From NCBI GenBank assembly GCA_035651655.1, contig DASRFG010000010.1, forward strand, positions 39,458 to 103,457: 64,000 nt of DNA, written 5' to 3'. Below are positions 34,211 to 42,366 of the stretch, piece by piece. Under the pieces are notes generated by a model that did no database searches, had not been told where the DNA came from, and saw only the letters and a list, made by a program, of their open reading frames with translations. Both the position numbers and the translations under genes were made by a program. The stretch is from Terriglobales bacterium (lineage in GTDB: Bacteria > Acidobacteriota > Terriglobia > Terriglobales > Acidobacteriaceae). Each line of letters begins with the position of its first letter. The first letter of the stretch is position 1.

Positions 34211-35197
34211 ATGTACCGGCGATTACTAACAATACTTCTGGCGGGGATCTGTGTCACAGCCTCCGCCCAAGCCACATCTTTTCCAGGTGCGGCTTTTCAA
34301 GGTTCGGCTCCGTTTTCTCGTGCCAGCGCTCTGCTCGGGCTCGCGGCCAGCGGTTGCTCCCGCGGTGTGGGAATGTTGTCCTCCTCTTTATGGGGCGGCT
34401 TTAGCCTGCGCATTGCTCCTGCGAGCAGCCAGCAACAAGCTGAGCTCGCGCCTTGTCAGGCAGAAATCCGCGACTCCCACGGTCGCGTGGTTTTTCAGAC
34501 TGGCAACTGGGCGGTGCGGCTCCATCCCATCACCGGTTCGGACCTCAACCACGACGGCTCACCCGATGTCGTTCTCGAAGCGTACTCGGGTGGGGTCCAC
34601 TGTTGTTGGACGTATTCTTTTGTGTCGCTCAGCAATCCGCCGCGGCTTCTAGCGGAGGTGATGAACGAGGCGCGCTTTGATTTTCGGCGCGGGACAAAGA
34701 GTACCGAGGTTTGGACCCGCGACGGTGGCTTCGATTATTTCGAAACCTCTCATGTCTTTAGTCCGATGCCCCGGCTTGTAGTCCACCTGCGCGGTCGCCA
34801 GTGGTTCAATGCCAGCAGTGCACACTTGCGCGATTATGACCGCCAAATTTTGGAAGCTCGCCGTCGCCTCACGCCGCAAATGATTCGTGAATTTCAAAAT
34901 TATAAGGCTGGGAATTTATTCGCGCCGGAGTTCGACCGCACCAAGGGTCTGGTTTTGAGCATTGTCGTGGCCTATCTGTACAGTGGCCGCGAAGCCCTGG
35001 CCTGGGCGGAGTTGCAAAATATGTGGCCCATCGCCGACCGGGCCAGAATCAAAGCCGCTATCCTTCAGGCTCGCGATCACGGGCTGCTTTCCCGGTTGCA
35101 TCCACCTGCCCACCGCTCCGCTCTCCGGGCAGAGTGGCTGCAGTTGGCGCCGCAACGTGCGCCCGCAGCTTCGCAATCATCGCCTTTCGGCCGCTAA
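34211..35197 (+). CDS. Secreted protein of unknown function
   Basis: 328 aa with signal peptide (RRLLTILLAGICVTASAQA). Residues about 105-135 read LHPITGSDLNHDGSPDVVLE, an FG-GAP-like calcium loop (DLNHDGSPD), followed by SGGVHCCWTYSF. The C-terminal third is helical (YDRQILEARRRLTPQMIREF). Located 87 bp after the efflux operon, same strand. Function unknown; calcium binding by the DxNxDGxxD loop is plausible. Confidence 0.65.
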   Translation: MYRRLLTILLAGICVTASAQATSFPGAAFQGSAPFSRASALLGLAASGCSRGVGMLSSSLWGGFSLRIAPASSQQQAELAPCQAEIRDSHGRVVFQTGNWAVRLHPITGSDLNHDGSPDVVLEAYSGGVHCCWTYSFVSLSNPPRLLAEVMNEARFDFRRGTKSTEVWTRDGGFDYFETSHVFSPMPRLVVHLRGRQWFNASSAHLRDYDRQILEARRRLTPQMIREFQNYKAGNLFAPEFDRTKGLVLSIVVAYLYSGREALAWAELQNMWPIADRARIKAAILQARDHGLLSRLHPPAHRSALRAEWLQLAPQRAPAASQSSPFGR

Positions 35198-35420
35198 TTC
35201 CCACCAAGCCTCCTCCGGACTATAATGAAAACCTGTTTCCGACCGCTGCGACCTGGGCATACCTTGGCTGCGGTGGCGGCGCCTTCTTCAGCGAAGAAGG
35301 CCGAGGGTGCTGGTGGAAACGCCCGCGCCTCCCGTGCTTCGTGAGAAGCCTTTGGAAAGGAAACGAGCGGGGCATCTCCTGCCTTGTTTCTATTTCTCTT
35401 CCCACGAACCCAAGACTTTG
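35198..35420 (+). promoter_or_regulatory. Promoter and structured leader upstream of moaA
   Basis: A consensus -10 TATAAT lies at 35221-35226 with only a weak -35. The predicted transcript has a leader of about 190 bases before the moaA ATG. It contains a perfect 9-bp hairpin GCCTTCTTC-agc-GAAGAAGGC (35281-35301) and a hairpin GCTTC-GTGA-GAAGC (35336-35349) with a GNRA tetraloop. Leaders of moaA genes are the classic home of the molybdenum-cofactor (MOCO) riboswitch. I cannot confirm the MOCO consensus by eye. Confidence 0.45.
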
Positions 35421-36410
35421 ATGAATTTGACCGACAAATTCGGCCGGCCTATCACTGATCTCAGGATTTCCGTCACCGATCGCTGCAATTACAAGTGTGT
35501 CTATTGCCGCACCGGCAATCAGGGCGCGATATATGCGGATCTGCCCTTCTCTGATTACTTTCGCATGGCCCGGATTTTCGCCAGTCTGGGGATTAAGAAG
35601 GTCCGCATCACCGGTGGTGAGCCTCTGCTGCGCAAGGGTCTGGTAGATTTCGTGCGCGACCTGTCTTGGGTTCGAAACAGCGACGGGGAACCGCTCGATC
35701 TGGCGATCACTACCAACGGTCATTTGCTGGCCGAGATGGCACAGCCACTCAAGGACGCCGGTCTTAACCGCGTAACCGTCAGCATGGATGCGGTTGATGC
35801 TGAGCGCTTTGCACGGATTACGCGCGTGCATGACGGTTTTGAAAACGTGATTGCCGGCATCCGCGCGGCGCAACGCGCCGGTCTCTCGCCAGTAAAAGTT
35901 AATTGCGTTCTTCTGCGTGGTTTCAACGACGATCAGATTCCCGCGTTCGGCCGCTTCGCCCGTGAAGAAGGGGTAGTGCTCCGCTTCATCGAATTCATGC
36001 CGCTCGAGGAAGACCGCGTGTGGTCCCCGGAGATCGTGGTCACTTTGCCCGAAATCCTGGAGCGTATGGCTGCCTTTCACCCGCTGGTAGAGATTCCGCA
36101 TCAACGCAGCGAGACGGCACGCCGTTACCGCTTTGCCGATGGCATCGGCGAGATTGGCATTATTGCCCCGGTTTCGCACCCCTTCTGCGGCCAGTGCAGC
36201 CGCGTGCGCCTGACCTCTGATGGCAAGATCCGAACCTGCCTCTTCTCCGTCTGGGACCATGACCTCGCCGGTCTCATGCACCGTGGCGCCTCGGATGATG
36301 AACTGGTCGAATTTATACGCGGCGTGATTCAACGCAAAGAAGAGCGCCACCACATCGGCGAGCCCGACTTTGTTCCCGCCTCGCGCACCATGGTCCACAT
36401 CGGCGGCTGA
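35421..36410 (+). CDS. moaA: GTP 3',8-cyclase MoaA
   Basis: 329 aa; ATG 35421 chosen because family alignment starts at MNLTDKFGRPITDLRISVTD, while the frame is open to 35307. A radical-SAM cluster C22-C26-C29 (RCNYKCVYCR) cleaves AdoMet. A second 4Fe-4S cluster (C256, C259, C273 in CGQCSRVRLTSDGKIRTC) binds GTP. The essential GG terminus is present (MVHIGG). It makes the first intermediate of molybdopterin; the molybdenum hydroxylase operon at 44-48 kb needs this cofactor. No other moa gene is in the window. Confidence 0.95.
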   Translation: MNLTDKFGRPITDLRISVTDRCNYKCVYCRTGNQGAIYADLPFSDYFRMARIFASLGIKKVRITGGEPLLRKGLVDFVRDLSWVRNSDGEPLDLAITTNGHLLAEMAQPLKDAGLNRVTVSMDAVDAERFARITRVHDGFENVIAGIRAAQRAGLSPVKVNCVLLRGFNDDQIPAFGRFAREEGVVLRFIEFMPLEEDRVWSPEIVVTLPEILERMAAFHPLVEIPHQRSETARRYRFADGIGEIGIIAPVSHPFCGQCSRVRLTSDGKIRTCLFSVWDHDLAGLMHRGASDDELVEFIRGVIQRKEERHHIGEPDFVPASRTMVHIGG

Positions 36411-36435
36411 TCCAGGACGAGATTAGTGAACTCAC

Positions 36436-36476
36436 GTGGGGACAGCCGCCCCTGTCCGGGCGAGCCCTGCTCGCCA
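36436..36476. repeat. Double-hairpin dispersed repeat, copy 1
   Basis: ACGTGG, then stem GGACAG/CTGTCC (36440-36445, 36452-36457), then stem GGCGAG/CTCGCC (36459-36464, 36470-36475). The same architecture and flanks recur at 44036-44082 in opposite gene context. It lies between moaA and the glycosyltransferase. Confidence 0.65.
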
Positions 36477-36548
36477 GCCCTGCGTTTCCATGCAGCGCTA
36501 GACAGGACTTTAGCCCCTGAGCTGCCGACCCTAATACAATGTCCACGA

Positions 36549-38144
36549 ATGCGGACTTCTTCTGTGCCCTCCCCACCACAGACCATTGAGGCACTTTCTA
36601 CCGGCCGGCAATACTTCCCTGCCATTTCCATAACTGCCATCACCGTTTCGGCAGCCGTTTTGCGATTGCTCTACCTCACCCGCAAGAGCTTCTGGCTTGA
36701 TGAAGGCGTCAGCGTGATGATCTCCCGGCTTGACTGGCCCAACCTGCTGCACATTCTGTGGCGCCGCGAGGCCAACATGGCCTTCTACTACGGTCTGCTG
36801 CGTATTTGGCTTCACTTCGGCCAGGGTGAGTTTTTTGTGCGCAGCCTCTCGGCGATTTTCTCGGTCGCCGCTATTCCAGTCATCTACCTGCTGGGAAAAG
36901 ATCTTTTGGGTCAACGCCCGGGACTCATCGCCGCGGCCCTGCTGGCGGTGCACGCCTGGCACATTCGTTATGCCCAGGAAGCCCGCAGCTACAGTCTTTT
37001 TTTCTTGCTCGCGCTGCTCTCGTCGGTGTTCTATTTGCGCGGACTCCGGTCCTCCACGCAAGGGAACTGGGTGTCATACGTCATCTTCAGCGCGCTTGCG
37101 ATCTACAGTCATTTTTTCGCGGTATTACTGGTCATTGCCCAGTGGCTGGCTGCGTATTTTTTCCCTCGTCCGGCCGCACGTGCGGATTTTTCGCGAAGCC
37201 TCAAGATCATCGGGGTGCTCGTGCTTCCGCTCGGTGTATTTATTGCCTCGCGCGGTCTTGGTCCGCTGAATTGGATACCCCGCCCTGGCTCCGCCGACCT
37301 GCATCGCTTCGCCCTCCACCTGACTGGCAATGGCGGTAACCTCCTGCTGCTTATTTATGTTGCCAGTTGTGGGGTCGCGATTGCGTCTGGGCTGACGTCG
37401 TGGTCTGTCGTAGCGACCACGGTTGATGTTCTCACCCGCAACGCGGCGGCAGGTCGGGCTTTCTCACGCCAGACATTTGCGCGTCAGAAGTCTTGGGAAA
37501 GCACATGGCCGTATTTGTTTCTGCTCAGCTGGTTGCTGTTGCCGGTGGTTCTGACGCTAGGATTTTCCTTGATCAAATCGGTTTTTCTGCCCCGCTACAT
37601 GTTCCCGTGTGTTGCGCCTTTAGTATTGTTGGCAGCAGATGGCGTCGCTCGTTTGCGCCCCCGACTTCTAGCCGTCGGAGTTTTGTTGGCGCTGCTGGCC
37701 TTCTCGATTCGCGGTACCCTCGCTTATTACCACGCTGATTTCGATCTCGCCAGGGAGGACTGGCGTAGCGCTACTTCTTATGTTCTTGCTAACGCTCTCC
37801 CCAGCGATGGCGTAATCTTCCACTCCGCCCAGGCACGCATGCCCTTTGAGTATTACGCGGTCAGCAGTCCTGCCCGCCAGCGGATACAGATGACCTTTCC
37901 ATCCTCTGGCGAAAAACTTACGGCACAGGATTTCCTGGCAAACGCGAAAAATGCCGATCTCAGCGATCTTTCGTCGCATTACCAGCGCGTTTGGCTCGTG
38001 CTTGCGCACAACCGGTTGAAATATGGAGAGCCGGACAAAACCACAGAAGTTGTTCAGAATGTTTTGAAGAAAAACTTCACACAGGTAATGGGGAAGGAGT
38101 TTCCCGGCGGGATTGTGGTTACCCTCTACCGCCGAGAGCATTGA
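36549..38144 (+). CDS. Polytopic glycosyltransferase (GT39/ArnT-like)
   Basis: 531 aa from ATG 36549; the open frame upstream to 36426 only translates the dispersed repeat. The first periplasmic loop has the GT-C catalytic Asp-Glu in TRKSFWLDEGVSVMISRLDW, and IRYAQEARSYSLFFLLALLS is typical of this family. Around eleven hydrophobic segments precede a C-terminal periplasmic domain of about 130 residues. Such enzymes transfer a sugar from a polyprenyl-phosphate donor to lipid or protein outside the membrane. Confidence 0.82.
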   Translation: MRTSSVPSPPQTIEALSTGRQYFPAISITAITVSAAVLRLLYLTRKSFWLDEGVSVMISRLDWPNLLHILWRREANMAFYYGLLRIWLHFGQGEFFVRSLSAIFSVAAIPVIYLLGKDLLGQRPGLIAAALLAVHAWHIRYAQEARSYSLFFLLALLSSVFYLRGLRSSTQGNWVSYVIFSALAIYSHFFAVLLVIAQWLAAYFFPRPAARADFSRSLKIIGVLVLPLGVFIASRGLGPLNWIPRPGSADLHRFALHLTGNGGNLLLLIYVASCGVAIASGLTSWSVVATTVDVLTRNAAAGRAFSRQTFARQKSWESTWPYLFLLSWLLLPVVLTLGFSLIKSVFLPRYMFPCVAPLVLLAADGVARLRPRLLAVGVLLALLAFSIRGTLAYYHADFDLAREDWRSATSYVLANALPSDGVIFHSAQARMPFEYYAVSSPARQRIQMTFPSSGEKLTAQDFLANAKNADLSDLSSHYQRVWLVLAHNRLKYGEPDKTTEVVQNVLKKNFTQVMGKEFPGGIVVTLYRREH

Positions 38145-38158
38145 TCAAATCTCAGACG

Positions 38159-38662
38159 CTACGCCCGCCCGATCGCACCATTCGTCTTTTCTGCTACCCA
38201 CTCCCAAACACGCTTACCGTGCTGGTTGAGCAATGAACGCGCTTCACCGTATTCCACTAAGCGGTTGAGCACCGTGGTGACGGAGGCCAGCGGGTCCTTG
38301 TGATTCAGCAGCACACCTGAGAACTTTTGGTGCAAATGTTCACAGATTTCTCTGGCGGTCAGTGGGCGCTTGGCCTCCAGCAGCACCATGCGACAAGCGC
38401 GCGTGAACCCCGACTGACGACCGTTGCTCCTGCGCTCCACCAGGCTGAGCAGTTCGTCATCAAGCATCTCGTCGCCAAACAGGTTTGCTAAGCCGATGAT
38501 GGTCTGCTTCACCGTGCCGATTCGCTTCATGATCTCCGCACGTTGCTGCAACAGGTCTCGCAGTTCCTGGTGTGCCGCGCGGATCACTTCCTGCACCGGA
38601 GGTTGTACCTCACGGTTTACCTGAACGTTTTCCATGGACTTCTTGCCCTCGCTGCCAGCCAT
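38159..38662 (-). CDS. Winged-helix domain protein
   Basis: 167 aa. Residues 30-60 are a predicted coiled coil (AHQELRDLLQQRAEIMKRIG). Residues about 85-160 look like a winged helix (TAREICEHLHQKFSGVLLNH, VTTVLNRLVEYGEARSLLNQ). It could be a DNA-binding regulator. It converges on the glycosyltransferase gene with 14 bp between stops. Start could also be the ATG at 38635. Confidence 0.6.
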   Translation of the reverse strand: MAGSEGKKSMENVQVNREVQPPVQEVIRAAHQELRDLLQQRAEIMKRIGTVKQTIIGLANLFGDEMLDDELLSLVERRSNGRQSGFTRACRMVLLEAKRPLTAREICEHLHQKFSGVLLNHKDPLASVTTVLNRLVEYGEARSLLNQHGKRVWEWVAEKTNGAIGRA

Positions 38663-38930
38663 TGCTGACCCTTAAAACTGGAGCGGATCGTTTGCCTTCC
38701 TTGCCGAACTACCTGGTTTCGCAGGCGTGCATGACCTTAGACTTTCATCCCCGAACATCAGTGACGACTTTTCTTGCTCAATTTGTGGAAAAGACATTGT
38801 GGCGGCGTGATGGTTAGGTATTAGCGCTGCAAACGTATAATCCCGACCGCGCTCCTTTTATTTCATTCATTTCAAGATTATTTAACGGTTACGCGGCGTC
38901 ATGTCAGGAGACGAACCTGGATATAATTGC

Positions 38931-38959
38931 TTGACTAATGCAACTAGTTAGGCTATGAT
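38931..38959 (+). promoter_or_regulatory. Sigma70-type promoter with internal palindrome before marR-arsM
   Basis: TTGACT (38931-38936) and TATGAT (38954-38959) are separated by 17 bp, an almost consensus promoter. The perfect palindrome AACTAGTT (38942-38949) with CTAA/TTAG flanks (38935-38938, 38948-38951) sits in the spacer, ideal for repression. The -10 box ends only 6 bases before the MarR ATG at 38966, so the transcript is predicted to start at or next to the start codon, i.e. to be leaderless. Confidence 0.7.
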
Positions 38960-38965
38960 TTCCTC

Positions 38966-39517
38966 ATGACCCAGGACCCCACTGCAATCTGGGCGGTCGA
39001 GTTGGAGCGCCTGGCGCGCTGTTTGGGACGCGTCGGTCCGGACGAGATCTGCTGCGAAGGCTTGACCTCGCGCCAATGCAGCATCCTGCGCACTTTGGCG
39101 GAGCAGGAGGGCGCCCGTATATCCGGACTTGCGTCCGCCGCCGGAATCACCCCCAGCGCCATGACCAGGGTCCTTGAGAAGCTTGAGGCCCACGATTTGG
39201 TGAAACGGGTACGCGGCAATGGAAGCGATGGCCGCGCTGCCAAGGTTGCGATCACCGCCCGCGGCCAGGAAGTACGCGCCAGCATTGACCGGCTAATCAA
39301 GACCCGTACGGAAACGATTCTTTCGGCTGTACCGGAGGGCTTGCGTCCGCAGTTGCTGGCAGCGGTTCGCGTCCTCAATCAAGTGCTCGAGCCGGGCGGT
39401 TGTTGCCAGATCACAGGTGAATGGCCCCACGTCGCCGTGAGTTGTGGTCTGGCGGAAAAACCGGCAAAAGCGAAAGGAAGGAAAAGCCATGCCCAGCAAG
39501 AATGCGGAAATTGTTGA
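38966..39517 (+). CDS. Cysteine-rich MarR family regulator
   Basis: 183 aa. The winged helix spans about residues 35-105: SRQCSILRTLAEQEG, GITPSAMTRVLEKLEAHDLV, then the wing NGSDGRAAKVAITARG. It has nine cysteines: C19, C29, C30, C38, C146, C147, C160, C180, C183. The paired CC motifs at both ends of the dimer helices could bind As(III) or another thiophilic metal. The gene overlaps arsM by 29 bases, so the same transcript encodes both. MarR fold sure; arsenic sensing inferred from cysteines and context. Confidence 0.85.
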   Translation: MTQDPTAIWAVELERLARCLGRVGPDEICCEGLTSRQCSILRTLAEQEGARISGLASAAGITPSAMTRVLEKLEAHDLVKRVRGNGSDGRAAKVAITARGQEVRASIDRLIKTRTETILSAVPEGLRPQLLAAVRVLNQVLEPGGCCQITGEWPHVAVSCGLAEKPAKAKGRKSHAQQECGNC

Positions 39518-40307
39518 TGCCGTACGTGAGCGCTACGGCGCGATCGCGCGTGAAGCAGCTACGAGCAAAAAGACGCCAGGCTGTGGTTGCGGTGCATCGA
39601 GCGATGTAGGCCACGTGATCGGCTACTCCGAGGATGAGCTCCGGCTCGGCGAGGGTTCCAACCTCAGCTTGGGCTGCGGGAATCCGCTGGCTCTCGCAGG
39701 CATAGAGCCAGGTATGACGGTACTCGATCTGGGTAGCGGCGCCGGGTTCGACGCGTTCCTCGCCTGGCGAAAAGTGGGTGCCAGCGGCCGCGTTATTGGC
39801 GTGGACATGACGGACGACATGCTGGCACTTGCCCGTAAGAATGCAGCTCAACTCGGGGCCACCAATGTGGAATTCCGCAAAGGCAGAATCGAACAGCTGC
39901 CGGCGGAGTCCAGTTCCGTGGACCTGGTGATCAGCAACTGTGTTATCAACCTGAGCACCGACAAACCTGGCGTCTTCCGCGAGATCCATCGCGTGCTTAA
40001 GCCGGGTGGCCGCTTCGCAGTAAGCGATCTGGTGCTGCTGCGTCCTCTGCCAGCCTCGGTCGCCTCCGACGTGAACGCCTACGTCGGCTGCATTGCCGGC
40101 GCCAGCCTGGTCACCGATTACATCCGTATGGCGTTCGATGCTGGCCTGGAGAATCTTTCTTTGCCGCAAATCACTGTTGCCGAGAAACTTCTGACGGCTT
40201 ACGAAGCTAATAAGTCGCAACCCACCAGCTGCTGCGGCTCAAACTCTTTTACGGAAGCCGCCTCCGCTGTGGTATCAGCCAACCTCCATGGTCGCAAACC
40301 GCTGTAG
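39489..40307 (+). CDS. arsM: Arsenite S-adenosylmethyltransferase
   Basis: 272 aa from ATG 39489 with GGAAGGAAAAG upstream. AdoMet motif [11 protein letters not shown] at 78-88. The three cysteines required for As(III) binding are present: C63 (LGCGNP), C151 (ISNCVINLS) and C201 (VGCIAGA). A CGCG motif near 32 and CCG near the C-terminus are also typical. The enzyme methylates arsenite to di- and trimethyl arsenicals, which are volatile or exported. No arsC or arsB is nearby. It overlaps the MarR gene, implying translational coupling. Confidence 0.93.
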   Translation: MPSKNAEIVDAVRERYGAIAREAATSKKTPGCGCGASSDVGHVIGYSEDELRLGEGSNLSLGCGNPLALAGIEPGMTVLDLGSGAGFDAFLAWRKVGASGRVIGVDMTDDMLALARKNAAQLGATNVEFRKGRIEQLPAESSSVDLVISNCVINLSTDKPGVFREIHRVLKPGGRFAVSDLVLLRPLPASVASDVNAYVGCIAGASLVTDYIRMAFDAGLENLSLPQITVAEKLLTAYEANKSQPTSCCGSNSFTEAASAVVSANLHGRKPL

Positions 40308-40327
40308 TATTCCTGCGGAGAACGCAC

Positions 40328-40786
40328 ATGAAGCTACGCATTGTGCCTGTTGCCACAACATGCCTGGCCTTGATAACCGTTGCGCTTCCCTTGACGGCGC
40401 GCGACAAGGTCACCCACATTCAAAAATACATCGCCGGCCTGGAAGACAGATGGGCGGAGGCCCAGCGCGACGGCAAGGCCGACATAGTCGCTCCCATTCT
40501 GGCCGAAAGTTTCGTCAACACCGACGCCGATGGTGTGACTTACGGTAAGAAGAAATTACTCGCTAACCTGAAGGGTGGGAAATGGGAACACAACGCCATC
40601 AGCGATGTGAAGGTCAGCGTCTATGGGAATAGCGCTATTGCGACCGGCCGGTGGACAGGAAAGGGAATTGATGGCGACGGCACAAAAATTGATCGTAGCG
40701 AGCGCTGGACTGACACCTGGGTGAGAATGCCCACTCGCGGATGGCAGTGCGTGGCCAGTCAGCAGACCTCAATCTCAAAACCCTAG
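40328..40786 (+). CDS. Secreted NTF2-like (DUF4440) protein
   Basis: 152 aa with signal peptide (VATTCLALITVALPLTA). The mature chain follows the SnoaL/DUF4440 cone fold: helix IAGLEDRWAEAQRDGKADIV, then FVNTDADGVTYGKKKLL and strands ending ERWTDTWVRMPTRGWQCVAS. The fold serves enzymes and ligand binders; activity cannot be read. It follows arsM by 20 bp on the same strand and may belong to that operon. Confidence 0.75.
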   Translation: MKLRIVPVATTCLALITVALPLTARDKVTHIQKYIAGLEDRWAEAQRDGKADIVAPILAESFVNTDADGVTYGKKKLLANLKGGKWEHNAISDVKVSVYGNSAIATGRWTGKGIDGDGTKIDRSERWTDTWVRMPTRGWQCVASQQTSISKP

Positions 40787-40796
40787 GAGCGAGCCC

Positions 40797-41477
40797 CTAC
40801 TCCGCCGCTTTTCCTTTCACCACAATTCCAATCAGCAGTGGATCGCCGGATTGCATTTTCAACTTTCCCACAAAAATCGTATGCGCCTGGTCGTCTTTGA
40901 TCACCGCCGGTGCGGTGTCGCTTTCCGGCTGCGCCAGATTGATGGGGCCCGGATGTCGCGTTCCGGTCGCCTTGCGGCTGAGTTCTACCAGGTCATTGAA
41001 CTTGAAGGTAGCGCTCGGATCCGGATCATCGGCCGCACGAACCAGCAGTACAAAGTCGCGGCTGTTGGCCACACCCAGATGGTTGCCGTCGTTGGGCAGA
41101 AGCTCATAGCGCATGGTGTAAACGCCCGGCTTGAGGCCCTGTCCTCTAAAATCCGTAGCTCCGGTTTTAGCAAACGAAATCACGCCAATCAGGGTGGACT
41201 CGGCCAATTGAGGAAAAAGCGCACCCTCCACATCACTCTTGCCGCTCGCTGGCACGCTATCTCGTAGCCAGATCTTGCACCATTCGCTCCCGTCTTCAAG
41301 CGTGATTCGGTAGCCCTTCGGTTCCAGGGCCTTTTTCAGAGCGTCTGGCAAGCCTGGTTCATCGGATGCCCCTATCTGTTCAACTTTGGGAGCGGTTGCG
41401 GCATGGATTGGTGCACCTGACAATACGAGGCCTGACAATATGAGGAGAGCAATAATCGCCATCCGACGGGTTTGCAA
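40797..41477 (-). CDS. Secreted protein of unknown function
   Basis: 226 aa, signal peptide (MAIIALLILSGLVLSGAPIH then AA). Features include LKKALEPKGYRITLEDGSEW and KPGVYTMRYELLPNDGNHLG, suggesting a beta-sandwich. I recognise it only as a type seen in Acidobacteria. It converges on the NTF2-like gene (10 bp between stops). Function unknown. Confidence 0.6.
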   Translation of the reverse strand: MQTRRMAIIALLILSGLVLSGAPIHAATAPKVEQIGASDEPGLPDALKKALEPKGYRITLEDGSEWCKIWLRDSVPASGKSDVEGALFPQLAESTLIGVISFAKTGATDFRGQGLKPGVYTMRYELLPNDGNHLGVANSRDFVLLVRAADDPDPSATFKFNDLVELSRKATGTRHPGPINLAQPESDTAPAVIKDDQAHTIFVGKLKMQSGDPLLIGIVVKGKAAE

Positions 41478-41549
41478 CTTTTCCTCCCATCCAAAGAAAA
41501 ACGCCGGGGAGCAGCATACCCCGGCGTCAAATTCGAACTCAACAGCCTG

Positions 41550-42278
41550 TTACTGACCGGCCTCAACCGCCGCCATAGTCTGCGCTTCACTAGTTGCAAA
41601 GCTGCCCACAAATGCGCTGCGTTTGCCGTGCGACTCCCAGGAGGTGCCCAGACCCGGTCCTTGATATTCATCAGTCACGGCTACGACGGGCATGGCATGT
41701 GTGGTTTGGGTTAATGGAGGATAAAAGGTGTACTCGTTGCCGCAGATGTGATCTTTGCCGCCGAGGGGCCGGGTCTCTACCGTGGCAAACTGACCTGCGC
41801 GCAGCAACGCAGTTCCGTGGTGCTGCGCCTCATGCCCTAATTCCAATGCTACCGGTGCAGCAATCACCCGCTCCACGTGGGCCAGCAATTCGCCGCCCAT
41901 GTGATGAGCAAACGCTTCGAGGGCCGTGCGCTGTTCCGGCGTCGCCTGGTCGTCCACGATCAGCACCGATTTCGCGGGATACGGCTTCCCGTACGGATCA
42001 CCGAGCGTCGCCCGTGCACGCACCGCGGCCACTACACTTAATCCGTCCAAACGCACTCCGTCCCATGCGCCATTCTGCACCCGCCAGCCCAGGATCGCCT
42101 CGTTGCCGACCAGACCCACTTCTCCATTAGCAAAGCATTGACCGGTGTAAATGTCGGCGCTACGGGTTTCAATATAATCACCGCTAATCTGCGAAGTATT
42201 GCTCTGCTGCGCCGCCATACTGCCCGCCAGCAGCAGGACCAGTCCACTCAATATTGCTGCAAAGATACGCGTCTTCAT
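41550..42278 (-). CDS. DUF1326 secreted protein
   Basis: 242 aa, signal peptide (AAILSGLVLLLAGSMAAQ). The mature start ISGDYIETRSADIYTGQCFA, then GEVGLVGNEAILGWRV, matches DUF1326. The family contains a single conserved Cys near the start and GRVPL-like loops; its biochemical role is not established. It lies 72 bp upstream of the previous secreted gene on the same strand and may be co-transcribed with it. Confidence 0.8.
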   Translation of the reverse strand: MKTRIFAAILSGLVLLLAGSMAAQQSNTSQISGDYIETRSADIYTGQCFANGEVGLVGNEAILGWRVQNGAWDGVRLDGLSVVAAVRARATLGDPYGKPYPAKSVLIVDDQATPEQRTALEAFAHHMGGELLAHVERVIAAPVALELGHEAQHHGTALLRAGQFATVETRPLGGKDHICGNEYTFYPPLTQTTHAMPVVAVTDEYQGPGLGTSWESHGKRSAFVGSFATSEAQTMAAVEAGQ

Positions 42279-42366
42279 CTCTGACTCCTTAAAGCCTACT
42301 CTCTACTTTGACGCACGATAACACTATTTTGACGCAGAAAACGGTAATGAGCAAAGGCCGCAGTCA

